NCBI GenBank assembly: GCA_030630445.1
Contig: DAOVNC010000006.1
Location: 1 to 21,500 of the forward strand
Length of the DNA: 21,500 nt
Direction: 5' to 3'
Source of the DNA: Kiritimatiellales bacterium
GTDB taxonomy: Bacteria > Verrucomicrobiota > Kiritimatiellia > Kiritimatiellales > Pontiellaceae
This document shows, one piece after another, positions 1 through 7,633 of the stretch; position 1 is the stretch's first letter; each line of letters opens with the position of its first letter. A program made the translations under genes and the position numbers. The notes under the pieces are model-generated. The model searched no databases and had not been told where the DNA came from. It worked only from the letters and a program-made list of their open reading frames with translations.

Positions 1-1430
1 ATTTGGGGGCGTCGAGTGGGCGCACGATGGTGGGCACACTGGACGACGGCAAGCTGTCACTCAAGGAGATGAATCGGTTCTGGAACGGGCCGACCGAAAT
101 CCGGGGCACGCTCCTGTGGGATTTCGTTCATCTCTTCCGCAATATAAAAGAGGGCATCGCCCTCGCGAAAAAGGAGTTTGGCGATGGACTCGTTTCCATG
201 GGCATTTGTACCTGGGGCGTTGATTTCGGCCTGTTCGATGGGGATGGGAATCTGCTGCGCAATCCGGTCAACTATCGCGACAGCCGCACCGTTGGCATGT
301 TTGAAAAGGTTTTCGAGAAAGTGCCCAAGGACGAGGTTTTCGCCCATACCGGAATCCAGTTCATGGAACTCAACACACTCTACCAGTTGATGTCGCTTTC
401 GCTGGAGGACTCGTTCCAGTATCGCAGTGCCAAGACGCTGCTCTTTTCGCCGGATTTGCTGAGCTACTGGCTCACCGGAAATAGGGTGGCGGAGCGCAGC
501 ATTGCGAGCACCTCGCAGTTCTACAACCCGGCCACGAAGGATTGGGCGTACGGCCTGCTCGAAAAACTCGGCATCCGTACCGACCTGTTTGCCGAACTGG
601 TTGACCCCGGCACCGTGATCGGCGATACCGACGGCCTGCCCGTTGTGGCCGTTGGAGGGCATGATACCGCCAGCGCCTTTGCCGCCGTGCCGGTGGTCGA
701 GGGCGAACACTGCGCCTTCCTGAGTTCCGGTACCTGGTCGTTGCTGGGTACCGAGCTGTCCGAGCCGGTTATCAACGGCGATGTGCTTGCGGCCAACTTT
801 ACCAACGAGGTCGGTGTGTGCGGAACCATCCGCTTCCTTAAAAACCTGACCGGCCTGTGGGTTCTTCAGGAGTTGCGCCGCAACTGGAACGAACAGGATT
901 GCGACTATTCATGGGCCGCCATGGAACACATGGCGCTCGAAGCCCAGCCTTTCGAGTTTTTTGTCAACCCGAGCGACGAGGTGTTCGGCGTGCCCGGCGA
1001 CATGCCCGCCCGCATTCAGGACTATTGCGAACGCACCGGGCAGGGGCGCCCCGAAACCCACGCGCAAATCCTGCGCGCCGCCTACGAAGGCCTCGCGCTC
1101 CTCTATGCCGACGTCTACGGAAGCCTTGAGCAGCTCACCGGCCGCACGCTCGATACGCTGCGGATTGTCGGCGGCGGAAGCAAGGACAAGCTGCTCGACC
1201 AGCTGGCGGCAAACGCTACTGGCCGCACCGTCGTCACGGGTCCGATCGAAGCCACCGCAACCGGCAACCTGATCATGCAGATGCTAGCGATGGGCGACAT
1301 CCAATCGTTGGAAGAAGGGCGCACAATCATCCGCAATTCATTTGCGCAAGAATCCGAAACCTATGAGCCGCAAAATACGGCAGAGTGGCAGGATGCGTTG
1401 AAAAAATGGCGGACGCTCAAGGGGATTTAA
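1..1430 (+). CDS. rhaB: Rhamnulokinase (FGGY family), 5' end cut off by window
   Basis: Phosphorylates L-rhamnulose to L-rhamnulose 1-phosphate with ATP in cytoplasmic rhamnose catabolism. The readable protein is 475 residues and begins inside the N-terminal phosphate-binding motif (LGASSGR, normally preceded by about ten residues ending in D). The TTG at position 3 is therefore an internal Leu codon, and the true start lies upstream of the window. Visible FGGY landmarks are WGVDFG (about residue 71), NYRDSRT (about 90), GGHDTA (about 218, whose Asp is the likely catalytic base) and SSGTWSL (about 241), the last typical of rhamnulokinases. A glycine-rich GGGSKDKLLDQL stretch near residue 390 fits the C-terminal nucleotide-binding lobe. 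It converges with the anti-sigma gene, 31 bases away. L-fuculokinase is the main alternative, but the GGHDTA/SSGTWSL pair favours RhaB. Confidence 0.88.
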   Translation, partial: LGASSGRTMVGTLDDGKLSLKEMNRFWNGPTEIRGTLLWDFVHLFRNIKEGIALAKKEFGDGLVSMGICTWGVDFGLFDGDGNLLRNPVNYRDSRTVGMFEKVFEKVPKDEVFAHTGIQFMELNTLYQLMSLSLEDSFQYRSAKTLLFSPDLLSYWLTGNRVAERSIASTSQFYNPATKDWAYGLLEKLGIRTDLFAELVDPGTVIGDTDGLPVVAVGGHDTASAFAAVPVVEGEHCAFLSSGTWSLLGTELSEPVINGDVLAANFTNEVGVCGTIRFLKNLTGLWVLQELRRNWNEQDCDYSWAAMEHMALEAQPFEFFVNPSDEVFGVPGDMPARIQDYCERTGQGRPETHAQILRAAYEGLALLYADVYGSLEQLTGRTLDTLRIVGGGSKDKLLDQLAANATGRTVVTGPIEATATGNLIMQMLAMGDIQSLEEGRTIIRNSFAQESETYEPQNTAEWQDALKKWRTLKGI

Positions 1431-1461
1431 AAAACGCCGAGCCTTTAACTCCGATAGGCCG

Positions 1462-1920
1462 CTAGCTTTCCTCTTCGTAGGTCATGAGAAAGTTGAAGGC
1501 GAGGTCGTCGTCGGAGAGTCCGCCATACATAACGCTGACGACCTGATCCTGGGATCCAAGCAGTTCGGTTTCGGTCATGACCAGCTCCAGCCCGATGTGG
1601 TCGGGGCGGAAGACCGAGAGAAACATTCCGAGGGCAATCATGACGGATGCCGCCATGGCCACCGCGGGTTTCCAGTAGATGAACGTAGCCTGTTTCTGTT
1701 CGGGAACGAGTCTGCGGGCTTCGCGTTTGATGTTGTTCAATATTGCTTCGGACGGTTCTTTCGATGCTTGGACAATGCCGCGGGATCCTGCCAAGGCGTG
1801 CTGGAAGCGGCGGCAGGCCTCGCAACCGTGCAGGTGAGCGGCAAGCGCTCCGCCGTGCTTGCCGGAAATTTCGCGGGAATCCTGCAATAGGACACATTTT
1901 TCTGCTTCATTGCATTTCAT
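1462..1920 (-). CDS. Zinc-finger anti-sigma factor, single-pass membrane protein
   Basis: Predicted membrane-anchored anti-sigma factor that would hold the adjacent ECF sigma factor inactive. The 152-residue protein has an N-terminal HX3CX2C motif (H29, C33, C36) with upstream Cys/His candidates (C3, C9), as in zinc-binding anti-sigma (zf-HC2-like) domains. One hydrophobic segment follows at about residues 84-104, then a short acidic outer tail of about 48 residues. The ATG overlaps the sigma-factor stop by 4 bases, the usual translationally coupled sigma/anti-sigma arrangement. The tail is too short for a recognisable sensor domain, so the inducing signal cannot be read from the sequence. 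Confidence 0.8.
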   Translation of the reverse strand: MKCNEAEKCVLLQDSREISGKHGGALAAHLHGCEACRRFQHALAGSRGIVQASKEPSEAILNNIKREARRLVPEQKQATFIYWKPAVAMAASVMIALGMFLSVFRPDHIGLELVMTETELLGSQDQVVSVMYGGLSDDDLAFNFLMTYEEES

Positions 1921-2507
1921 GATAGGGCCTCCTGCAACTCGTCATATTCTTCCTTTAATGTAGAACGCAGCTTGGTCAGTGCATATTGCATCCGAGCCAA
2001 ACAAGTATTGATCGAGCACTTTTGAATCTTTGCAATCTCCTTGAAGGAGGTGTTGGCGTACATCCGCATCAAGAAAACCTCCTTTTGTTCCGGGGACAGC
2101 ATTTCCACAGCCGCGTCGATCCGTGTTCCGAGGTGGGTGCCGCCGACCTCCTCGGCGGGCGAAATGCCCGGTGCGGGGAGGCGGTCTTCGAGCGTTCGGT
2201 CGTCACTGTCTCCGCCAGCCGTGCTCTGCATCGACACATTCCGCTTGTTGCGCCGCGCCCGGTCGATCACCAGATTATGCGCAATCCGGAACAACCAGTT
2301 CAGAAAGTTCTTATGCTTGAACTTATGGACATTCTTTAGTGCCCGAAACCAGGTTTCCTGAAAGATCTCATCGGTATCCTCGCGCCCTTCGGTCATTTTT
2401 AGAATGAACGAATAGAGCGGACGCTTGTACTTTTCCACCAGTGGTTCCAGCGCATTGGCGTCGCCTGCCAGATAGGCGTTGATGCAATCGATGTCCGTTT
2501 GGTCCAT
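1917..2507 (-). CDS. ECF-type RNA polymerase sigma-70 factor
   Basis: Alternative sigma factor directing RNA polymerase to a dedicated promoter set. The 196-residue protein shows region 2 at about residues 15-88, including DTDEIFQETWFRALKN and the promoter-melting helix NWLFRIAHNLVIDRARR. A low-complexity Ser/Asp linker follows, then region 4 at about 132-185 with LSPEQKEVFLMRMY and a helix-turn-helix (FKEIAKIQKCSINTCLARM). It lacks regions 1 and 3, as ECF factors do. The start has a GGAGGAAGAG Shine-Dalgarno sequence upstream. It lies 47 bases after the pseudopilin gene and overlaps the anti-sigma gene by 4 bases, so it looks like the distal part of the pseudopilin operon. The ECF subgroup was not determined. 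Confidence 0.9.
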   Translation of the reverse strand: MDQTDIDCINAYLAGDANALEPLVEKYKRPLYSFILKMTEGREDTDEIFQETWFRALKNVHKFKHKNFLNWLFRIAHNLVIDRARRNKRNVSMQSTAGGDSDDRTLEDRLPAPGISPAEEVGGTHLGTRIDAAVEMLSPEQKEVFLMRMYANTSFKEIAKIQKCSINTCLARMQYALTKLRSTLKEEYDELQEALS

Positions 2508-2524
2508 TTATCCAGGCTCTTCCT

Positions 2525-2547
2525 CCGTGCGCGAACAACGGGCACGG
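2525..2547 (-). promoter_or_regulatory. Hairpin just upstream of the sigma-factor Shine-Dalgarno
   Basis: In the minus-strand transcript CCGTGC (2547-2542) can pair with GCACGG (2530-2525) around an 11-base loop. The 3' arm abuts the GGA of the Shine-Dalgarno for the sigma gene. It could limit sigma-factor translation or mark a processing or attenuation point after the pseudopilin gene. There is no U-run, so a classical terminator is unlikely. This rests on sequence symmetry only. Confidence 0.3.
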
Positions 2548-2554
2548 ATGGGGG

Positions 2555-3217
2555 TTATTGTATGAATTCCGATTTGATTTTCCCGGAGATGGGATCGTTT
2601 TCCAACTTTACGCCCATGCCCTTGTTGTTTTCCAATTCAAGGATAAACCAATCCGACTGGCCATTCGGATAATAGCGGATCAGGTACAGGTCTTCATGGG
2701 CTTCGTCCGCATCCTGCCCATCTTGTTCAAAATCGGCCACTTCCAACCCCTCGGGAAGGAATCGGTGGATCTCTTTTTCGATGCCGCCCGCATCGCCAGA
2801 GGATTCGCCATCCACATAGCCGAGCCGCTTCAGTACATCCTGGTCCAGCTCCCCGTCGGCGGAGTTCGTGCTGGTGTTGGCTGCTGTCTCCGCCCCCAGA
2901 TAGATCTCCATCGTTTCGTGGTTGAGGACGAGCGCCATGGTCTTTTCGCGCATGATTGCCGTGCTGCGGGCATACTTCGCCATGCGATCGATGGTGCGCG
3001 CCGCGCTTCGTAGCTTTGCGCCCTTGTAGGTGTGGGCAAAGTTGGGAAGCGCTACGCCTAGGAGGATCAGGGAGATCACGACCACCAGAATCACTTCGAT
3101 CAGTGTGAATCCATTTTTGAGTGAACGAATGGATGGGTGGATTGTTGGATGGCGGTGGTTTGGAATCGCCTCCTTGCGCTTCCATCCACCCATAAATCCA
3201 TGAATCCAGTGTTCCAT
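2555..3217 (-). CDS. GspH-like prepilin-type pseudopilin with very long leader
   Basis: Minor pseudopilin-like protein of a type II secretion or type IV pilus-like system. The 220-residue protein has the prepilin peptidase/methylation signature G36|FTLIE, with Glu at +5 (E41), followed by a hydrophobic stalk helix (residues 37-58) and a GspH-like region (RSAARTIDRMAKYARSTAI). The leader is 36 residues, much longer than the usual 6-20. It is encoded by low-complexity octamer-like repeats (TGGATTCA, TGGATTTA and their inverse), giving a His/Pro/Trp-rich peptide. No ATG, GTG or TTG lies between codon 9 and the cleavage site, and the ATG at 3217 has a good AAGGAAAG Shine-Dalgarno overlapping the gspG stop, so the long form appears real. 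It follows gspG by 8 bases. Which minor pseudopilin it is remains uncertain. Confidence 0.82.
   Translation of the reverse strand: MEHWIHGFMGGWKRKEAIPNHRHPTIHPSIRSLKNGFTLIEVILVVVISLILLGVALPNFAHTYKGAKLRSAARTIDRMAKYARSTAIMREKTMALVLNHETMEIYLGAETAANTSTNSADGELDQDVLKRLGYVDGESSGDAGGIEKEIHRFLPEGLEVADFEQDGQDADEAHEDLYLIRYYPNGQSDWFILELENNKGMGVKLENDPISGKIKSEFIQ
3122..3212. repeat. Inverted pair of degenerate octamer repeats inside the pseudopilin leader
   Basis: On the minus strand the leader codons contain TGGATTCA/TGGATTTA/TGGGTGGA units, and about 30 bases later the inverse-complement style units CCATCCAA/CAATCCAC/CCATCCAT. ATGGGTGGAT in the first arm is exactly complementary to ATCCACCCAT in the second, so a 10-bp stem with a long loop is possible. 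It resembles a short tandem repeat element inserted in frame at the 5' end of the gene. Confidence 0.5.
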
Positions 3218-3225
3218 GGCTTTCC

Positions 3226-3624
3226 TTAATCCCAGTTGTTGACGGGCGTGCCCTTGGGCGAGGTGCAGGAGAGATCAAAGGTGTGGGTGTTATGCGATCC
3301 CGGAGCGGCATAGACAAAAGGCGTATCCCAGGGGTCGGTTGGGATCTTTTTCTTTTCCATATAGGGGCCACCCTTGGATTCATCAAGCAGGCCTTCCAGG
3401 CTGGAAGGATAAACGCCGTTCATCATTTCGTATTCCTGAATCGCCAAGCCCAATGCGTAGATATTTGATTGGGCCTGAGAGATCTGTGCTTGTTCCGTCC
3501 TCCCTCCCATGCGGGGAATTGCAATGCCTGCCAGAATTCCAATGATAACCACGACGAGGATGATTTCGATTAGGGTGAATCCCGACCGTTTGCCCAGATG
3601 CTTATCGCGTTTTTGATTATTCAT
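3226..3624 (-). CDS. gspG: Type II secretion major pseudopilin GspG
   Basis: Major pseudopilin forming the periplasmic pseudopilus that drives substrate export through the outer-membrane secretin. It is 132 residues, normal for the family. The leader is 15 residues ending G15|FTLIE with Glu at +5 (E20), followed by the long hydrophobic helix IILVVVIIGILAGIAIPRMGG. The globular part has the GspG hallmarks ALGLAIQEYEMMNGVYPSS and IPTDPWDTPFVYAAPG, a region that binds calcium in characterised GspG proteins. The start is supported by a strong AAGGAGAG Shine-Dalgarno. It lies 22 bases after gspF and 8 bases before the GspH-like gene. No secretin or GspE ATPase is in the window, so the system would need components from elsewhere. 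Confidence 0.9.
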   Translation of the reverse strand: MNNQKRDKHLGKRSGFTLIEIILVVVIIGILAGIAIPRMGGRTEQAQISQAQSNIYALGLAIQEYEMMNGVYPSSLEGLLDESKGGPYMEKKKIPTDPWDTPFVYAAPGSHNTHTFDLSCTSPKGTPVNNWD

Positions 3625-3646
3625 GAGTTCTCTCCTTCTAGGTTTG

Positions 3647-4891
3647 TTAGACGTGCAATGAATCTGTCAGGGTGAGTACCGGGAGCAACAGGGCAACGGC
3701 GATTCCGCCGACAACCAAGGCAACCAGTACAATAAGCAGGGGTTCGAGCACGGTGGTGCAGGTCTTGACCATGCGGTCGAGTTCCGAGTCGTAGCGCCGG
3801 GTAATGTGCGAGAGCGATCCCGCCAAGTCGCCGGTTTCCTCGCCAACGGCCAGCATATCGATCATCAGGCGCGGGAAGATTTTCCCCTGTGCAAGGGGCT
3901 GGGAGATGCTGGAGCCGTCGGTAACACGCTCTCGGGCATTTCCGATCTCGTTGGAAATAACCACATTGTCGATGGTTTTCTGGACGATCCCAAGAGCTGG
4001 CAGAACTGACACGCCATTATGCAACAGAGTGCCGAGCGTTCTTGAAAAATGGGCGTAGGCGTTGGCCGTGATAATCGAACCCATGATCGGGATTCGCAAT
4101 ACGGTCTGATGCCAGATTCGCTGGCCCTTCCCGTGCCTGATCCATTTCTTGAATAGGCTGACCCCAGCAACGATCAAGCCCAAAAGGATCAGTCCGTACC
4201 GTGTAATGAAGTTGCTCATGCCCATCAGGATCAACGTGGGTTTTGGGAGCGTTGCCCCCATGTCTTCAAAGGTTCCTGCAAACTTCGGGACGATAAAAAT
4301 CATTAGTCCGATGACGGCCGACCCGCCAATAATCATTACGATGGCGGGATAGGTCAAGGCGGCGATCACTTTGCCGCGTGCATCGTGTACCCGTTCGTAG
4401 TGGATACAAATATTTTCCAGCGAATTGGGCAGGTTTCCGCTGGCTTCGCCGGCGCGGACGAGGTTGACGTAGAGCGTGGAGAAGGTTTCGGGGTAGAGCT
4501 CCAGTGCGTCGGAAAACGAGGTGCCTTGGATAATCTCGTCGCGCAGGGTGGTCACAATCTGCCCGACCGCGCTTTCATCCTTGCGTGCGGAGAGCGTGTG
4601 GAGCGCGCGGCCGATCGTCATGCCCGAGGCCACCAGATCGGAAAGCTCGCGCGAAAAGAGCAGGAGATCCTGCATCTTCATTTTGGGTTTGCGCTGGAAG
4701 CCGAGTTCGAACTTGAAGCGCTTCCCATCGCCGGAACCCTGATTGACCGTCTTGGTGGTTTCGGTGATCGATACCGGTATTTGCCCCATCGACTCGATCT
4801 GCCGAACGGCACCCGCGCGATCAGCGGCCTCGACAACGCCGTCGATCCGCTCACCCTTCTTCGTGCGTCCTGTGTATTTGAAATGCGCCAT
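3647..4891 (-). CDS. gspF: Type II secretion inner-membrane platform protein GspF
   Basis: Polytopic inner-membrane protein that couples the secretion ATPase to pseudopilus assembly. The 414-residue length matches GspF/PilC. The N-terminus (FKYTGRTKKGERIDGVVEA) is the typical beta-rich cap. Two homologous T2SSF domains follow: the first begins near LLLFSRELSDLVASGMTIGRALHTL with a membrane segment at about 178-207, and the second begins near AHFSRTLGTLLHNGVSVLPAL. A middle membrane segment lies at about 232-250 and a C-terminal one at about 382-408. The conserved GEASGNLP and GEETGDLAGSL motifs are both present. It is the first gene of the gspF-gspG-gspH-sigma-anti-sigma run and lies 104 bases after the GH20 gene on the same strand. 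A PilC-like pilus role is possible, but the adjoining GspG favours secretion. Confidence 0.92.
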   Translation of the reverse strand: MAHFKYTGRTKKGERIDGVVEAADRAGAVRQIESMGQIPVSITETTKTVNQGSGDGKRFKFELGFQRKPKMKMQDLLLFSRELSDLVASGMTIGRALHTLSARKDESAVGQIVTTLRDEIIQGTSFSDALELYPETFSTLYVNLVRAGEASGNLPNSLENICIHYERVHDARGKVIAALTYPAIVMIIGGSAVIGLMIFIVPKFAGTFEDMGATLPKPTLILMGMSNFITRYGLILLGLIVAGVSLFKKWIRHGKGQRIWHQTVLRIPIMGSIITANAYAHFSRTLGTLLHNGVSVLPALGIVQKTIDNVVISNEIGNARERVTDGSSISQPLAQGKIFPRLMIDMLAVGEETGDLAGSLSHITRRYDSELDRMVKTCTTVLEPLLIVLVALVVGGIAVALLLPVLTLTDSLHV

Positions 4892-4995
4892 GGTAATCCA
4901 TACCTAACGATGTCGATCCGTAAATATTTCCAACGTTCGAGAAGAATAATGGAAGAGCCGGAAAATGGAAGCTTGAAAACTTTTGCCGCCGGCCC

Positions 4996-6867
4996 CTATT
5001 TTCCGAAGATTTCGATTTCGATTTCGTAGAGGCTGTAGCCCCATTGGGTGACGGGGTTTTCCATGTTGATGCGGACGAAGCGCGCCTTGGCCGGTTCGAT
5101 TTTATGCGAATCGGCGGATGCTTTTCCGGTGGCCTTAATGGCCGGGCGGTATGTTTTTCCGTTGGTGGATAGCTCAACAGTGTAATTGTTGGGGAAGGCG
5201 TTTTCCCAGTGGAGGGTGGCGCCGTCGACGGTACGAACCTTGCCGAGATCAATGACGATGCTGGCGGGGTCGCGTGTCTGACCGCTGGACCAGCGGCTGT
5301 CGCGGGCCGAGGTGTTGCCATCGGTTAATTTTTCGGGAACAAGGTTGTGGGGCGTGTCCGAGCGCGTGGCGGTGACTTTGCATCCGAGGGCGATGTTTAC
5401 GGGCAGCTCAAAGCCGGCGAGCCGGGCGATGGCGTATTTGTCGATGGCCCGGTCGTAGATTTTGAGGTTCTTGATTTCGCCAACGAATCCCCCTCCGCGA
5501 CCGGGAAGTGCGCCGATGGTTTCCAACGGGCATAGCGATTGTGCGCGGGTTCCTGTGAACTGGGCGACCTGCTTTCCGTCGAGGTAGATGGCGGTGGCGC
5601 GGCGGGAGCCGACAAAGGTCAGCGTCGAGAATCTGCCTTCGGGAAGCAAAACCTGCGAGGCTTCGCGGGTGGCCGCGCCATCGGGGCTGCGGAGCGGGCG
5701 GGAGGTGTATTTGTCCAGTCGCGAGAAGCCTAGCCCGCTTCGCGCGATTTCTGTTTTTTTCTTGGTCTTGGGATCCTTTTTGGTGGTCGTGAAGCGCAGG
5801 TCGGTCTGGAGTTCGGCGATGCGGCTACCGAGAATAGTGGCGGGCACTGTCTGTTCCACTCCGCTGGCGGGCTTGATCTGCATGGATGCGGTCCATGGGA
5901 ATTCGAGGTTCTTACGTTCGTCGCCGGCCCCGCCGAGATAGGGTAGCAGCGGGATCGAATCGGCGGGGGTTTCGAGGGTGTAAAGGGTTTCTCCGCTATC
6001 GAAGACCAGTCCGGTTTCGGGGTCGGGCGCGCGGACATGCCGCCGGAGCAGGCGCACGTCCGGGATGGCTTGCAGAGGCTCAACCCGTTTCCCGAAGTCG
6101 GAATAGGTTGCAGAGCCTTTGGTGCCCCACATTTTTTCGCCCATGACGAAGAGGGTGGGCACGGTGAGGTCGGCGATTTCATACATGGTGTATCCGTTGG
6201 ATCCCATGTCGTTCCAGACGTGGAGCTTTCCTCCAAGGAGGTTGGGATCGTCCGGGGCGGGATCCTTCTCCTTGTTTCCGGTAAAGACGGCCGGTGTCCA
6301 GTTGTTGTATAGCCCGCCGTTGCTTACGCCGTAGTAGCCCGCGCCGGGAACGATGTAGGTGCGGCCATGGTTGGAGTTGATGTATTGGTAGCCTGCGGCG
6401 GACTTGGTTTTGGCATCGGACGAGACCCACATGTCGATGATAATGTCCGTGTCGGGCTGGGTGGTGCCGGGCATGTGTTCCCATCCGCTCCAAATACGCA
6501 CCGTTTTTCCGTGTTTGGCGCGAATGTATCGGTTCATGATGTTGATGTATTGGCGGAACCCTTCGCCGAGAGCGGCCCACTCCTCCTTGTTGGCCGAGCC
6601 TCGGCGATATTCGTCGGTGCCGATATGGACATCGCTGGCATCGAAGAGCGGAATGAATTCATCGAAAATCATTTTCATGAGTTCGACGGTTCCGGGATTG
6701 TTGACATCCAGATAGGAGTCGCCGAGCTTGGGGTGGCGCAGGTCGGGGCGGAGGCGGGTGAAGCAGTAGGCGTGGCCGGGCGCATCGATCTCGGGGGTGA
6801 TAACCGATGCCGCGCAGCTGGGCGAACGCCTGAAGCTCCCGGATCTGTGTTTTGGTGTAGAAGCCAT
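4996..6867 (-). CDS. GH20 beta-N-acetylhexosaminidase, C-terminal part after frameshift
   Basis: Continues the GH20 catalytic domain in a frame shifted by one base from the N-terminal part. The frame is open from 6867, but recognisable homology starts near 6804 with VITPEIDAPGHA, the GH20 PEID-PGH strand. The catalytic pair is in HIGTDEYRRG (D85/E86 of this frame): the Asp orients the substrate acetamido group and the Glu is the general acid. After the barrel come a LamG/concanavalin-like domain at about residues 370-490 (IYLDGKQVAQF, GFVGEIKNLKIYDRAI) and a C-terminal F5/8 type C (CBM32-like) domain at about 495-623 (KLTDGNTSARDSRWSS, ASIVIDLGKVRTVDGATL, ARFVRINM), probably carbohydrate-binding. 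The intact protein would be about 850 residues and secreted, releasing terminal GlcNAc or GalNAc from glycans. As read here, this half would not be translated from the normal start. Confidence 0.85.
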   Translation of the reverse strand: MASTPKHRSGSFRRSPSCAASVITPEIDAPGHAYCFTRLRPDLRHPKLGDSYLDVNNPGTVELMKMIFDEFIPLFDASDVHIGTDEYRRGSANKEEWAALGEGFRQYINIMNRYIRAKHGKTVRIWSGWEHMPGTTQPDTDIIIDMWVSSDAKTKSAAGYQYINSNHGRTYIVPGAGYYGVSNGGLYNNWTPAVFTGNKEKDPAPDDPNLLGGKLHVWNDMGSNGYTMYEIADLTVPTLFVMGEKMWGTKGSATYSDFGKRVEPLQAIPDVRLLRRHVRAPDPETGLVFDSGETLYTLETPADSIPLLPYLGGAGDERKNLEFPWTASMQIKPASGVEQTVPATILGSRIAELQTDLRFTTTKKDPKTKKKTEIARSGLGFSRLDKYTSRPLRSPDGAATREASQVLLPEGRFSTLTFVGSRRATAIYLDGKQVAQFTGTRAQSLCPLETIGALPGRGGGFVGEIKNLKIYDRAIDKYAIARLAGFELPVNIALGCKVTATRSDTPHNLVPEKLTDGNTSARDSRWSSGQTRDPASIVIDLGKVRTVDGATLHWENAFPNNYTVELSTNGKTYRPAIKATGKASADSHKIEPAKARFVRINMENPVTQWGYSLYEIEIEIFGK

Positions 6868-7540
6868 CCTTGTTGGTCAGTTCGGGCAGGGTGTCGCACT
6901 CGATGCGGAAGCCGGGGTAGGTTTCCGCACCGAACGAGTTGTCGGAAATATGCAGATGCAATTCGTTCATCTTCAGGAATCCCATCGTGCGGATGTAGTC
7001 CTTGAGCGTTTCGTAGGGAAAGAACTTGCGTCCCACGTCGAGCATCAGCGCCCGCTTGCGGTAGTCGGGATAGTCGGCCATCGTTCCGCAAGGAATTCGG
7101 GGCGATTGCATGGCGAGCTGCAACAGCGATTGGGTTGCGTAGAAAAGCCCCGTGGCCGTCGGGGCGGAGGCTACAATGCGGTTGGGTTTGATGGTGAGGG
7201 TGTATTGCTCGGGGTTTGATTTTCCGTCGGCGGGTTTGATGGCGAATGCAATGACGGCGGATTTCTTGCCGATCGGAAGTTGGGATGCTACCGCGCCGAC
7301 ACTGACCAGATCATGGCTGAACTGCTCCATGATTGGCTTGAGCAAGGCGAGCTGTTCGGCGGGGCAGATCAAGGAAGCCGATGTGATATCGAAGTGCCCC
7401 GAACTCGCGGTCCACTCATGGGGTGCGGGGATAATGTTGGGCATCGTGCTGGCCGAGGGGGCTCCATTCGCATTTAGGATGGAAGAGGCCAGGAAGGAGG
7501 CAAGTAGCAGTGTTCTCGAGAACTTTTTAAGGGGGGTCAT
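6659..7540 (-). CDS. GH20 beta-N-acetylhexosaminidase, N-terminal part before frameshift
   Basis: N-terminal half of the same GH20 gene. It starts with a signal peptide (MTPLKKFSRTLLLASFLASS, cleavage probably after about residue 26, NANGA), pointing to export. Residues about 33-155 match the GH20 N-terminal alpha/beta domain (NIIPAPHEWTASSGHFDI, GLFYATQSLLQLA). The catalytic barrel begins at YPDYRKRALMLDVGRKFFP and continues through MGFLKMNELHLHISDN to about residue 245 (FAQLRGI). Beyond about position 6806 the frame reads an Arg/Pro-rich shadow sequence and stops at 6659, while the conserved continuation lies in the next frame. The start has a good AAAGGA Shine-Dalgarno 6 bases upstream. 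The gene stands alone between xerD and the gspF operon. Confidence 0.85.
   Translation of the reverse strand: MTPLKKFSRTLLLASFLASSILNANGAPSASTMPNIIPAPHEWTASSGHFDITSASLICPAEQLALLKPIMEQFSHDLVSVGAVASQLPIGKKSAVIAFAIKPADGKSNPEQYTLTIKPNRIVASAPTATGLFYATQSLLQLAMQSPRIPCGTMADYPDYRKRALMLDVGRKFFPYETLKDYIRTMGFLKMNELHLHISDNSFGAETYPGFRIECDTLPELTNKDGFYTKTQIRELQAFAQLRGIGYHPRDRCARPRLLLHPPPPRPAPPQARRLLSGCQQSRNRRTHENDFR
6793..6806 (-). other. Single-base frameshift site in the GH20 gene
   Basis: GH20 homology passes here from one minus-strand frame to another. Removing one base restores a continuous protein. Dropping a G from the GG at 6805-6806 gives RGIVITPEIDAPGH, and dropping one C from the C5 run at 6793-6797 gives RGIGYHPEIDAPGH. 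The first fits the hydrophobic strand expected before PEID better; the second is the commoner kind of sequencing error. No alternative start near the junction would rescue a whole enzyme. Confidence 0.8.
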
Positions 7541-7633
7541 GGGCTGTCCTTTCTTTGGTTTTAATTGGGCAGGAAAAAATAGTTGTTTCCAGTGTGGTTG
7601 GTCAAATGAAAAGCGTGATGCGACCGCCTGTGT

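Noticed and set aside
57..710. Minus-strand open frame opposite rhamnulokinase
   Set aside because: Antisense shadow of a well-supported FGGY kinase gene, with no family resemblance of its own.
1431..1461. Possible bidirectional terminator between rhaB and the anti-sigma gene
   Set aside because: Only a 4-base stem (GCCT/AGGC) can be drawn and there is no clear U-run on the proper side.
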